Below are positions 1-10,590 of a DNA stretch of 64,000 nt, in pieces. The stretch is from positions 48,501-112,500 of the forward strand of contig JALBCR010001496.1 of NCBI GenBank assembly GCA_030710515.1, given 5' to 3'. The stretch is from Abscondita cerata (lineage: Eukaryota > Arthropoda > Insecta > Coleoptera > Lampyridae). Every line of letters starts with the position of its first letter. Positions within the stretch are counted from its first letter, which is position 1. Under the pieces are notes generated by a model. The model was not told where the DNA came from. It made no database searches and saw only the letters and a list, made by a program, of their open reading frames with translations. The translations under genes and the position numbers were made by a program.

Positions 1-299
1 TACCTGTCGACAAAGTTGCATAATCTTTTGCTTAACCTAGTCACTAGCATAAGGTGTTTCCCGAAATTTCTGATTCTGTTCTTTCTCTTTTTCAATAAAA
101 GACCTAGAAGAAGGAGTCTGCACTGCTCAACGTCATCTTTGAAAGTGACTTAAGAAAATCCGAACAACTCCGATATAAACTAAGATGCGCAACTGAGTTG
201 CTTAGCTCTAAAATACTGAAAGATCAGTTTATCAATCGGTTGTCCAAGTAGTTGCCCAACAAGTTAGTTGCCTAGGGCTAGTAGCGGTCAAAATGTTTC

Positions 300-1290
300 C
301 TGATACATCAAAATTATTAATTGACAAAGAATTGACGTTATCAGTCTGACATCAAGATTTATACTAAGATAAATGTTATCGAAAACCCAATTAAAAGTCA
401 CAATCCTTACAGGAGAGGTCGTGGCAACCTAGTAAAGAAAACCACTGCCATATTTTCTCGCCGTACTTAGGTAGTCTTGCAACCATACAGAACTTCGAGA
501 TTTAAGTGTTTTAGGTGAAGGGTTTTCAAAATCATTCAATACTATTCATCCAGACAAGAGTACAACATTCTGCCTTAGAATAAACTAATGCCAAGCTAAT
601 TTTTTAAAACATTATTTCTTATTTGCATTTTTTATTTGACTAAATGTTCTTTGTAAATTACAAAACGTATCTAAAGTTACTTCCAGATAAACTGGGTTAA
701 ACTTATAGTTTAACTGTGTATTACTTTTCTCTATTTCTTAAATGAAAACAAGAAACCTGTCTAAGATTGGGACATAATCGGCCATTTTTTGAAATAATTT
801 TTCATAATACACAAATCATCAGATAACTTTCTTTCATATCATCGGCGGAAGATCAGGAATATACATTAAAAAGAATAGGTGTAAGAACTGATCCCTCTGT
901 GGAAGACTGCTTTACTGCTTATATCTTCATTAAAAACTCTAAACTTTGGATCTAATAATACAAGTATTTTCAATAAGAGAAACAACTTTGCCAAAAGGAA
1001 TAACGTTAAGCAATTTAAAAAGTAAACTTTCTTTTGACACTGTATCAAAGCAGCAGTTAAGTCTAAAAAGACAACTCCAGTTTCTTCTGAAATCCAGCTT
1101 CGATATGCGTTGTTAATGCCAATACTTCATCACAACAACTTCTACAGCTACGAAATCCCTGCTTGTCCAATTGGTATTTTCTCTTCGATTAATGGATCAA
1201 TTCTTTGAAAAATTAACCTGTTAAATTACACATAACAAACTTATCGGACGATAAGAAGAGGTTCTGTAGGAAGGTCGTTAGGATGTTTCC
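300..1290 (-). pseudogene. LINE (Jockey/CR1-like) reverse transcriptase relic
   Basis: Reading the minus strand in switching frames gives the order expected of a non-LTR retrotransposon RT. From high to low coordinates it shows a segment like IPIGQAGFRSCRS near 1150, VVFLDLTAAFDTV near 1040, a stretch with SLLFKLLNVIPFGKVV near 1000, VYIPDLPPM near 860, a remnant of the ADD motif near 830, a post-RT stretch with AECCTLVWMNS near 560, and KTLKSRSSVW near 500. Known: RTs of this kind copy LINE RNA at a nicked target. Frameshifts and stops lie throughout, so it cannot be active. No endonuclease or ORF1 was seen upstream, consistent with 5' truncation. The clade assignment is inference; the LINE identity is fairly secure. 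Confidence 0.7.
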
Positions 1291-3511
1291 TTTTATAAAC
1301 TTTAAACTACAAATTGAGAAATAGAACTTAGCGCTAAAGATATCAAAAAAAATTACAAAAAGTTGTTAAGAATATTTTTTGAAACACTTTTACCGGTTTT
1401 CACGACAAAATTCACATTTTAATTTCTTTCATTATTTTGACCTATACTCAAAATTATTTCGAAGTTAGCCTAATGAACCCCTTTTCTAAATTCTACCTAA
1501 TAAAATATTTACTACAGTTCTCGCTGTTTTTTTAGCATGTTTATTGTTGTTTGTAGTTTTGTTGTGTTTGTCCAACATAGCAGCCATAACAGTTTTGACA
1601 AGCTAATATAAGTATAGAAAAATTAGTTTTATTAATACAACCAAAATTAATAATCAATAAAAATAATTAAAAACCTTACCTATTCAATTGAAGTTTACAT
1701 ATTGTCAAAACCAATTTGTTTTGTAAGATAAATAAATCATTACGAGACATTTAATAAGAATAATAATTAAATAAAATTAATTTCTATAACATAAAGGTCA
1801 TAACCATTTTCAATTTAGTTTCCTTTCCTAACCATAAAATTCCGGATTCATTAGGCGCCGAAAAAGATTCTATTTTGTTATTTGAAAAGAAGTATCATTA
1901 CATAACAATTTCTACAAAGAAGATACATCGTTGAATTAAAGTAGTATACCTAAATGTAATATTTAAGCACACCCGACACTCCTAGAAATAAAAATACCGC
2001 GAATACGAAACATTTCCCAATTAATCATAAACTCATGAAATTCAAATTCGGCATTAAAAAAAGAAATTTTTAAAATTCATAATTAATTTTAAGTTGAAAT
2101 GTTGAACCTTAACAACCTTAAACCAAATGCTTACAGAATTCAACGAAAGAAACGAACATGACTCTAATTACAAAAGAATAAAAGTTGTTTTTAACATTTA
2201 AGAAAAAAACAAAAACGACTTTGGGTTAATCAAAAGTTGATCTTTACGCTGTTAATCCAGTACAGTGTGAAAGTAAACACTGTTCACATTCACCGTGCGA
2301 CATTATTTTAGTATTTAATGTATAATTAATTACTATATACTTTAAATGTTGTCTTTCAACGGTTGCAAAGAACATTTAATTACCTTTAAATGACACCAGA
2401 CGAAAAAATAACGTTGTGCTTGTTAAGGGACTTCCCGCTTGATAAGTACATTGCATTGTGGTCATACACAATTAACACTTAAGTACAGTACTTACGATTA
2501 CTTACTTAATTTTTATAAATGAATTAAGACTAAAATCTTACAGCAGGTTTTTGTAGACGATTTATGAAGCTTTCTCCTTTTTTTCAATTTTTATCTTGAA
2601 TCTAATGAATAATAGACATATGTAGGTTTTAACAATTCATTTTGTAATAGAATTTTAAATTAAATCTACAATTTAATTCTTTTCGTTGTAAGTAAATCAA
2701 AATTGGTAAGCTTTTCGAGCAAAAATAGAGGCTAAGTGGTTTATGTACAAATAACGGAAGTTTCATCACAACGATAATGTCAATGCAATCAATTCAATCT
2801 AAAAATGCGACAGAATGAACATTTATTAATATGCGAGAGGTGTACATACATGCATCTACTGATAGTTTAGTGGGTCAAATACGTACGCAAAATAAATTGT
2901 AATTAAAATATATTTTGTTCACTTCCGTTTAATCAAACTGGAACATCAACAGGAAAGATGGTGATTTTAAATTAGACTTAACGAAAATTAAGTAACTTCA
3001 AACTTATCTTTAATGAAAAAAAGAAAGTAATTTGAACGCATTTCGTAATGAACGCTAAAGATTTTAAATACGGAAATTTTGCAGAATACTATTAACACTT
3101 CCTGCGATGTCCGTGGAAATACCATAACCAAACCACACTTTTTTTATCAAAATTTACTTTATAAAAACCTACAAAAATTATTAAAACCAAACCAAACTAA
3201 ATTAGCATATACGAAAAAGAATAAACGTATTGGAATTTTGTTTCTATACTAAGGTGTGAGAAAAGCAATAATTAAAACAATTAACTCCAGAAACTTTAGT
3301 CAACGTTCAAAATACAAGAATCCAAGCAGTTTGATTGAACTGAAAAATATGTTTGTATTTTGTAAACAATATTTTCAAGTACAATGTTCAAGTTGTAATG
3401 AAAGCGTGCAAAGTAACAATGATGAAAAAAGAAAGTTCATAAATTATATAACCGTTAATTGATACATACATATACGTATCGAATAACAGGAGAATATCTG
3501 TTCGCAAAGTA
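1291..3511. other. AT-rich DNA, no feature recognised
   Basis: About 2.2 kb of strongly AT-rich sequence with stops in all frames. I saw no conserved protein motif, inverted repeat or transposon terminus on either strand. Confidence 0.5.
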
Positions 3512-4695
3512 TTGAAAAGAATTTGGAAAAACTAAAATTACCAGCGTAAAATAGACGTTTCAGAGAGAATATCTACGAAGAAAAAAAATGCGGATTATTC
3601 GCTAATTTTCCAAAAAAATTGAAATTCCAAAATTCACGCACTTATAGGTAAAATTGTTGTACCTACCTTTTCGCAGGAAGTTAATTATTGTGAAGTATTT
3701 TTGGATACATTGTGTGTATCTCGTTCGATGTCTTCAAAAATTGCACCCAAAAATTTGTTTTAATTAATTTAAGTCGTTTCCATGTGATCGGGGGTAAACG
3801 GTGTTGGTGGTAGGTTACAGTTATTACAATTTTTTTTCTTTAAAAAAATTACATTCTCAATAACAATTTAAACAAAAAAAATGTATTTTGGGTCGCTTAC
3901 AGAGCTATAAAATGTACTCAAATGATTTCTTTTATAGAAAATTAAGTTCTTATAGAAATAGAACAATTTTATTCCAAACGGTTTTTTGATATTAATTTAT
4001 TTATTTATTTCTCTACTTATTTTTATTTCCACGTATTTTTTTTTAATTGAACGTATGATAAATGTACTAATTAAATTTAAACTACAATTTAAACCAAAGT
4101 TTAATGAAAATATTGCCACCCTAGCAATTTTAGCAGCTCGTATGTACTGGTCTTATAAAATGCGTCTTCTGAAACTAATTCTTTAATATACTATTTTTTT
4201 CACGTAAAATTTGTTTTACTCAATATAAGTTCCAGTGAAGGAGTAAAAAAATACAATTGTCGAGTGTTGGCCAATCGACAATTGTGTTTTACTCCTTCAC
4301 TGGAACTCTTATTACATAACTAGACCAATACTAGATGGATCCTAGCTTCACTTACTTCATTGTTTTAGTCAGTTTAAGTTGTTTTAGTGTGATCGGGGGT
4401 GAAGGTGTTGGTTGGTAGGTTACAGTTATTATAATTTCTTTCTTAAAAGAAATTACAATCATAATAATAATTTAATAATTGTTTCAAGTAAAATTCTTTT
4501 TAATCAATTTTAGTTATTTTCATAAGATCGGGGGTCGTTTCATTTGATCGTGGATCAACGGTGTTAGTTTGGAATTTCAGTAATTTTTTTAGGAAAATTA
4601 CCGTATAATCCGTATTTTTTCTTCGAAAATATGCTCTCTGAAACATCTATTTCACGCTGGTAATTTTAGTTTTTTGAAATTCTTCTGCCCGTTTT
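3512..4695. repeat. Non-coding palindromic element with internal direct repeats
   Basis: The segment at about 3515-3640 reappears inverted at about 4560-4690; both carry the core CTAAAATTACCAGCG followed by the related strings CGTTTCAGAGAG and TGTTTCAGAGAG. Inside, about 105 bp at 3770-3860 recurs directly at 4365-4455, sharing TGTGATCGGGGGT and TAGGTTACAGTTATTA. A third GATCGGGGGTC occurs at 4527. There is no coding capacity. This could be a foldback or MITE-like element, or nested small elements; target duplications could not be fixed. Confidence 0.55.
4229..4306. repeat. Near-perfect hairpin
   Basis: GTTCCAGTGAAGGAGTAAAA starts the left arm at 4229-4263 and its reverse complement ends the right arm at 4275-4306. 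The loop is about 11 nt and contains TTGGCC. The arms differ only by a few A residues in one homopolymer. It sits inside the larger palindromic element. Confidence 0.85.
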
Positions 4696-5184
4696 ATTCA
4701 CCGCCCCAAAACATGATTTTATCCTCAAGTAAAACACTAGACTTTTTCCACGACCAGTATCTAGTGTTTATAAGTTTTATCAAAATTTAATTTAAGATTT
4801 AACTGTCACTTTGGCAAATCAAAATAATATAGCTGTTTTCATGACTACCAAACATATTACTATTCTCAATAATGAACAACGTTTTATTTGAAGGGTAGAC
4901 GTCGTTTTGATAAAGTTTCAGGTTAGATAAATAAATGTCAGTTTCAAATCAAAATAAGCAACCAATCTATTAATTTTATCAACAAAGTAATTTTTGCACT
5001 AAAGAGTCATATAAATAACTATTACACAGAACGTATGCAAAACTAAATTTAAAAGAGTTTTACTTAACCATAAAATACCAAAATTGATATTTCTAAACTG
5101 CCTTTTTGGTTCTCCTCAGATATTATAAAAGAAAACAATTATTATCAATAAATTATATTAATCATCTTCTAGAAATAGTGGTTT
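4696..5184. other. AT-rich spacer, no feature recognised
   Basis: Nothing recognisable lies between the two palindromic elements. Confidence 0.5.
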
Positions 5185-6470
5185 AAACTATAGTCCAGGA
5201 AGGTAGGAAGTAGGAAATAATAGCGCAAAGGGAAAAAAACAATATATGCTTGTAGGGGGTCCTTGCTGAATATAAACCTCAGTTTTTGAGATCTTGACTT
5301 CCCCGAAATCTCCCCCATAATCACGAAAAGGATTTAATAGGATTAAATCCCTTTGATGGACTATAACTCGCCCCGCCATGCCGTGTTCGTACAAGCGATT
5401 CAAAGTGATCGTCCTGTGGGGGATTTTGGGCACTACAATTTTAGTGCTTCTGGCCAAACTCAAAAAATCTATATTTTGCGAGATATATCTCAAAAATGGG
5501 TTTTTCAGAAACAAATGAATTCGCTTAGATTGGTAGGAAACCACGAGTCCAGAAGTGCGTGAATTGAATTGAGCGACAGTTTTTTTCGAGTTAGAGCCCG
5601 CGACGGAGAAAATTTTTGAAATTTTCCTATCGCATTCTCGCGCGAAAAATGACGGAATGTCACGCTACCGCATTCAGATTGGGTGGTTTTTTACGGGCAA
5701 CAATTTTGGTCCTATCCCGCGAATTGCACAGATCTATACTTTTCTGCTCCATTTGTTCAAAGTCGCGTTTCCGCATTTTTTCGCAAAACAAATCTGGAAA
5801 TGAATTAGATCCATTACAGTGGGAATAAAAAGTTAGCAAAATAGGACTCACACAACTGACGACGCCGCACCTCGGCAGCTGCGAATCGCGGAACAGTTGT
5901 AAAAAGCTGGATTTGGCATTGCAATGTGTTACAATTATGCAGCAACAAAACGAATGTTCGACGAGTTAGATTTAAATGCGCGTCCCAGATGCGCATAGAT
6001 TAAAAAAAAGAGACAAACATTTTGAAACCACCGGCGCTGATTCTGATGTTGAAGACGAGTAGGAAATCGTTCAAAGAGAAGTTAGAGATCTTCGACCGAA
6101 GAAAATGCAGAGGATGGAAACAGGGAAAATGCGTCTTTGCAAAAATTGAGCAGTTTTTGGTTCATATCTCGAAAAGTATCAATCTGAGCAATTCGCGGGA
6201 TAGGACCAAAAATGTCGGGGGTCATACTGAACAGAATAGGTGTCTTTCCAAAACTACCGGAATCGTAAATTTCCACCAATCCAAAAACTCCATTTGTTAC
6301 TGAAAAATCGATTTTCGAGTTTATATCTCGATAACTATCGATTTTTCAAGTATGGTCGGAAACTCGGGCACTCAAATTTATATTTAGCAAGGATCTTCTT
6401 TGCGCGATTATTTCTCACTTACTCCCTTTTTCAGGACAATTTCCCCGGAATAGTACTCTTATAACCAAAA
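5185..6470. repeat. Large imperfect palindromic (foldback-like) element
   Basis: Most of this higher-GC block pairs with itself. Matching inverted pairs nest in order: GAAATAATAGCGCAAAG at 5214 with the complement around 6396-6417; CCTTGCTGAATATAAA at 5262 with about 6380-6395; a segment with TTTTTCAGAAACAAATG at 5500 with about 6290-6310; and TGGTCCTATCCCGCGAATTG at 5707 with about 6186-6207. The right arm is shorter, so it has lost pieces. Short open frames inside show no family motif. Inferred: a non-autonomous DNA element of about 1.28 kb. Confidence 0.65.
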
Positions 6471-7929
6471 TCGAAAAATAAATAAATTAGTATTAATTGT
6501 CTTTCCGTGTCAATAATTGCGAGGTGCTTAAACGCAGCCGGATCGTATTGCACTATTAAGAGTTTATTTTAACAAATACAGTTCTTATAATTATCAGAAA
6601 TACACACAACTAATATTACACATTATCAACTCCTATTGAATGACAACTTAGAACCGATAACCGATCTCAACAACTACATGACTATGTTTTTATAGTTGTA
6701 GAATAATATTGTAGAAGATATTCAAACAATGAGCTGGTCTTTCTGGAATATTTAATAATTCTTATTTATTCTCGTAACTCCAGTGGCGTACAATATTAAA
6801 AATTGATTTAAAATGTAAATTGTGTACGAAAATAAATGAATATTTAAGAATAAAAAACCTTGAAATGTGGAATGAAGAAAAAACAAACAAATACTTGTAG
6901 TAATTAATATGGAGGATTGTTTTCGTGAGAAACACTAAGCAAAAAATTAGCACAATGTAAATTTTAAAAGGCTTTGGTTTCAGACAAATTATCACAAACT
7001 ATATGGATAGTTAAAAAACTAACTGAAGCACTACAATTCACTACCAAATTAATGACAAACAGTGTTCGTGTTTGAATGCAAAACCTACTAAAATTCAATA
7101 GTTTAAATTAGAAAGAAAAAACTGAAAAGAAAAAATGTGCATTCATTTTAACAGGCATTTCTTAATGCAAACGTAACCGACGAAAACATTTTTGAAATTT
7201 TATCATCACAGTTTCTATTTCTACTTTGCATCATGTTACTTTAGTAAAAACATTGAACACTGAAGTGATTTCTAATACTATATGAATGGAATTGATCAAT
7301 AATTGATAGACAATCAGAAAATTTTGAAAAAACTTCTCGACATACAGTTTCTTTTCTGATCAATTAATAACGTTCTAAAATTCTACATTATTATTACTTT
7401 TGTAAAATAACACTATGTACAGAGTAAGTTTCTGTATACTTTAATTAGAAACCGTAGCTCATATCAAATAAATTTAATCATCTGCAATTTGAAAGCTATG
7501 ACATAAAGTTTTTTTAAATATAAATCGTAGTTCGCCATGACGCTGTTGAAAGCATTATTTTTTGATTTTCAAAAATATATGGTTTATTGTTCGAACCAGG
7601 AAAGAGGTTATATGGCATCTTGACTGTGTCAATGAAACAATCAATAGTAAGCTGTGCCTTATAAACTGACAAACTACTAAAAATATTAAATTTATCTTGC
7701 TTCGTAAGTTAGCAGTGACGGCATTTTTAACATCCACAATACACGTTATTGGTCTGATATAAATAACATGTTACAATTACACGAAGAAGGCAGGGATAAT
7801 TCGGGTTGAACGTTTGGTGCTGTACTAAAGGTGGAAGATTTTACTTCCATATTTATGAACAGACAAAATTCTAGAAGATTTTTAGAAATTCTTCATCTAG
7901 TAGAATTTTAGACAATCTTCCATTGCAGC
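6471..7929. other. AT-rich DNA, no feature recognised
   Basis: No motif, terminus or long repeat was seen on either strand. Confidence 0.5.
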
Positions 7930-8240
7930 AGCATCAAAACAATAATATAATATTTTACCAAGATGACGCTTTCGCCTATAATTCTTGAGCGGTAACAGAT
8001 TATTTACCTTTAACATTTCCTGACTGTGGATGGAAATTTCAGAACCGATTCGTTGGTTGGCCCGATCCCCAGATATTTACTGTTTTAGATTATTTTGTTT
8101 GGAGGTTTTGAAGAATATTATTTATAATAGAACTCCAATACAAGACGGCGGTGCCAATTGTGTATTGAAAAGAACGGTGTACAAGTTGAACAATAATTGT
8201 AGATCAGTATTTATTCATGATATTTGTTATTTCATATTTT
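7930..8240 (+). pseudogene. DDE transposase C-terminal relic (DD41-like Tc1/mariner type)
   Basis: Plus-strand translation gives QDDAFAYNS, a stretch ending in VGWP, then the TVLDYFVWR-type block, which corresponds to the second and third catalytic Asp regions in the related copies near 23.2 and 44.2 kb. Spacing between the two Asp is about 40 residues after allowing one frame change near 8065, and a stop lies after the first block. After the third Asp, KNIIYNRTPIQD parallels the conserved downstream segment. The upstream half of the gene is missing. Weak but coherent; probably an old fragment. Confidence 0.5.
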
Positions 8241-8282
8241 AATATTCATAATTTAATAATGTAACGTCGAAAATATCAAACG

Positions 8283-8312
8283 CGAATAAAAAATAAAACT
8301 ATTATTATTATT
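8283..8312 (+). repeat. (ATT)n run after AATAAA, LINE-tail-like
   Basis: AATAAAACTATTATTATTATT resembles the 3' ends of insect LINEs that finish in short triplet repeats. No LINE coding sequence is attached, so this is only suggestive. Confidence 0.3.
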
Positions 8313-8664
8313 CACTTAAACTACGTTAAGTCATATATTTTTGAAAAGGAAAAAATAAATTCTTTCCAACAACGATTTGTATTTGTAAATATAACTTTTT
8401 GTCATAACTTTCGATAAATTTTATCCCATGTGAGCAACGGATTCTAATTAAAAAAAGTATCTGAAGAACGTTTTTACCGATTTTGAATATCTTTATAAAT
8501 AAAAGTGTTATTCAAAATATCTGAAAACCCAAAATTTTATTTTTGTCCAATCGAAGACGATTTAACGTATCAAATTTTGCTTTTGGATTTGAATTTATTT
8601 CTAAGAAAGAGCTCTGGACACAGAATTAGATTTTATCTATCTTTTATAATAAAGGTATTCTAGT
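8313..8664. other. AT-rich spacer, no feature recognised
   Basis: Nothing was recognised before the mariner terminus. Confidence 0.5.
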
Positions 8665-8666
8665 AA

Positions 8667-9941
8667 CGAGGATATATTGAAAAATTTCTAGCCTACTATA
8701 GAACCAAACAAAATTTCAATGTCAAAATATTTTATTACTCAACATATTCTCCTCTTAATTGGATACATTTATTACAGCGAACCTGCAACGTCTCTAGACC
8801 TTTCGAAAAAAAATGTTTCTTCTTGCTCTGCAAACCAGACCTCCACAGCTTCTATTACCTCCTTGTTGGAAGATAATTTACGACCTTTTAAACTTTTTTT
8901 CAGTTGAGGAAAGAGGTGATAGTCGGACGGAGCCAAATCGGTAAATAAGGGGGTGTTCTAGTAATTCAAACCCTAAATCACGAATTTTTGCATGGCAACA
9001 TGAGATTTGTGTGCAGAGGCGTTGTCCTGCAAAAACAAAACACCTTTGGATAACTTTCCGCGTCTTTTCTCTTTAATAATTTCCCGTAGAGTAGTCAGTA
9101 ATGTCGAATAGTAATCTCCAGTTATTGTTCTACCCTTATCCAAAAATCAATCATGATTACTCCATGGCAATCCCAAAAACTGAAGCAAGAACTTTTCCAG
9201 CAGATTTTTCGACACGAAACTTCTTAGGTCTTGGAGAACCAGAGTGTCGCCATTCCATCGATTGTTGCTTAGTTTCTGAATCGTAGAAATGTACCCAAGT
9301 CTCATCCATAGTAACAATTCGGTTTAAGAAGTCGTTTACATCGTTTTCAAATCGAGCACAGATCGAACGCGATGCTTCTACCCTTGCACGCTTTTGGTCA
9401 ACATTCAAACATTTGGGGATCCATTTTGCAGCAATTTTTCTCATGTCCAAATTGACGTGAACCATATGATGAACGCATTCGTATGAAATATTCAGTGCTT
9501 CAGATATCCGTTTTAGCCCAATTCGACGGTCTGATAAAATCATGATATTTTCGGGGACTGACACAGAAACTGGCCTTCCCGATCGGTCATCATTTTCAAT
9601 GGAAAATTTACCTCTTTTGAAGCTTGCATTCCAATTTTTGACGGTCGCATACGAAGGACATTGATCACCAAGGGTATTAAGCATATGTTCGTAAATCTGC
9701 TTACCGCTTAACCCTTTTAAATACAGGTACTTGATGATGGCTCGATACTCCAATTATTCGATTTTCACAATTTCGGTGGACATCTTTTTTCATTTAATTT
9801 ATTGCGTGACTCTGGTTTACTTTTTTGACGCCAAACTTTACACTGACACTTCTAATAAGTTATTGTTCGTTGCTATGGTAACGCAATATTTTGTTTATGC
9901 AAGGAACTGGTCTAGACTAACTAGATATCAATACATCCTCG
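8667..9941 (-). mobile_element. mariner element, copy 1
   Basis: A mariner of about 1.28 kb bounded by inverted termini: CGAGGATATATTG at the left and the complement of CGAGGATGTATTG at the right, as in the copies at 37.4 and 56.9 kb. A TA follows the right end (9942-9943). On the left the TA is separated by one extra A, probably an indel. The transposase runs on the minus strand. Copies 2 and 3 are closely similar, indicating fairly recent activity of the family. Confidence 0.92.
8735..9783 (-). pseudogene. mariner transposase (DD34D), broken copy 1
   Basis: Transposase of the cut-and-paste mariner family; it binds the terminal repeats and joins the element to TA targets. The start ATG (9783) and stop (8735-8737) are inferred from the sister copies and give about 349 codons, the usual mariner length. 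An N-terminal helix-turn-helix region (KQIYEHMLNTLG, ATVKNWNASFKRGK) is followed by KWIPKCLN and the first catalytic Asp in VTMDETWVHFYD. The residues around the second and third Asp lie in other frames further on. Defects: a stop ten codons in where copies 2 and 3 have Lys, a 15-nt deletion after VPENI, a 3-nt insertion giving NDVNDF, and a frameshift after ASVFG. Confidence 0.92.
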
Positions 9942-9943
9942 TA

Positions 9944-10411
9944 GCAACATCAAGTTGCTACCAACTTATAATCGTCCAGATGGCAAAACCACTTTTTCGC
10001 ATTTTCTGACCTAACCATCCACCCAACTGAAAAATACGTCGTTGTACGATTGTTGGCCTCGGAATTCCACGTCTTTTGTTAAAAACCGTTTTTCGATAGC
10101 TCATTCCTGTGATCCAGAAAGCCCGAAAAACCTATGTCTCCTGCGCCTCACAGGAAGCATCTAGAACCTTGATTTTTTCACAGTAGGTCTGGTCACTACC
10201 AGGAAGAGCTGATTAGAAATTGGGCATGGTACAACGCACCCTTCCTGTCCCAACCCCACCACAATCATGTTCAAAACAGGTTTTCGAGGCAAATTATTAC
10301 CTTACAATTAAATTTTGTGCTTCATGACTCAAACCAATGTTGTTGGTCATGACAACTCGCATCTTTTGGTACCGGTGGCAAGGTACCTGCACTGCCAGCA
10401 CATGGTGGATA
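9944..10411. other. Moderately GC-rich spacer, no gene recognised
   Basis: Less AT-rich than its surroundings, with stops in all frames and no family motif. It could be part of an older unrecognised repeat. Confidence 0.4.
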
Positions 10412-10590
10412 ACAAATTTTCTCCTAATTTTTTTTCTCTTAATTTTCTCCTAATTTTTTTTCTTCATTTTTTCTCCTAATTTTTTTTCTCTTAATTTTTT
10501 CTCCTAATTTTCTTCTCTTCATTTTTTTAATCTAATTTTTTCTCCTATTTTTTCTCGTAATATTTTTCCCTTCATTTTTTTTTCTCAATT
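10412..10590. repeat. Pyrimidine-rich minisatellite
   Basis: A degenerate tandem array built on TTTTCTCCTAATTTTTTTTC-like units of about 22-26 nt, about seven copies, drifting in T-run length. The plus strand here is almost purine-free apart from AA doublets. Confidence 0.8.

Noticed and set aside
5353..5562. Open frames on both strands in the 5.2-6.5 kb island
   Set aside because: They lie within the arms of a palindromic element, are short, and show no family motif.
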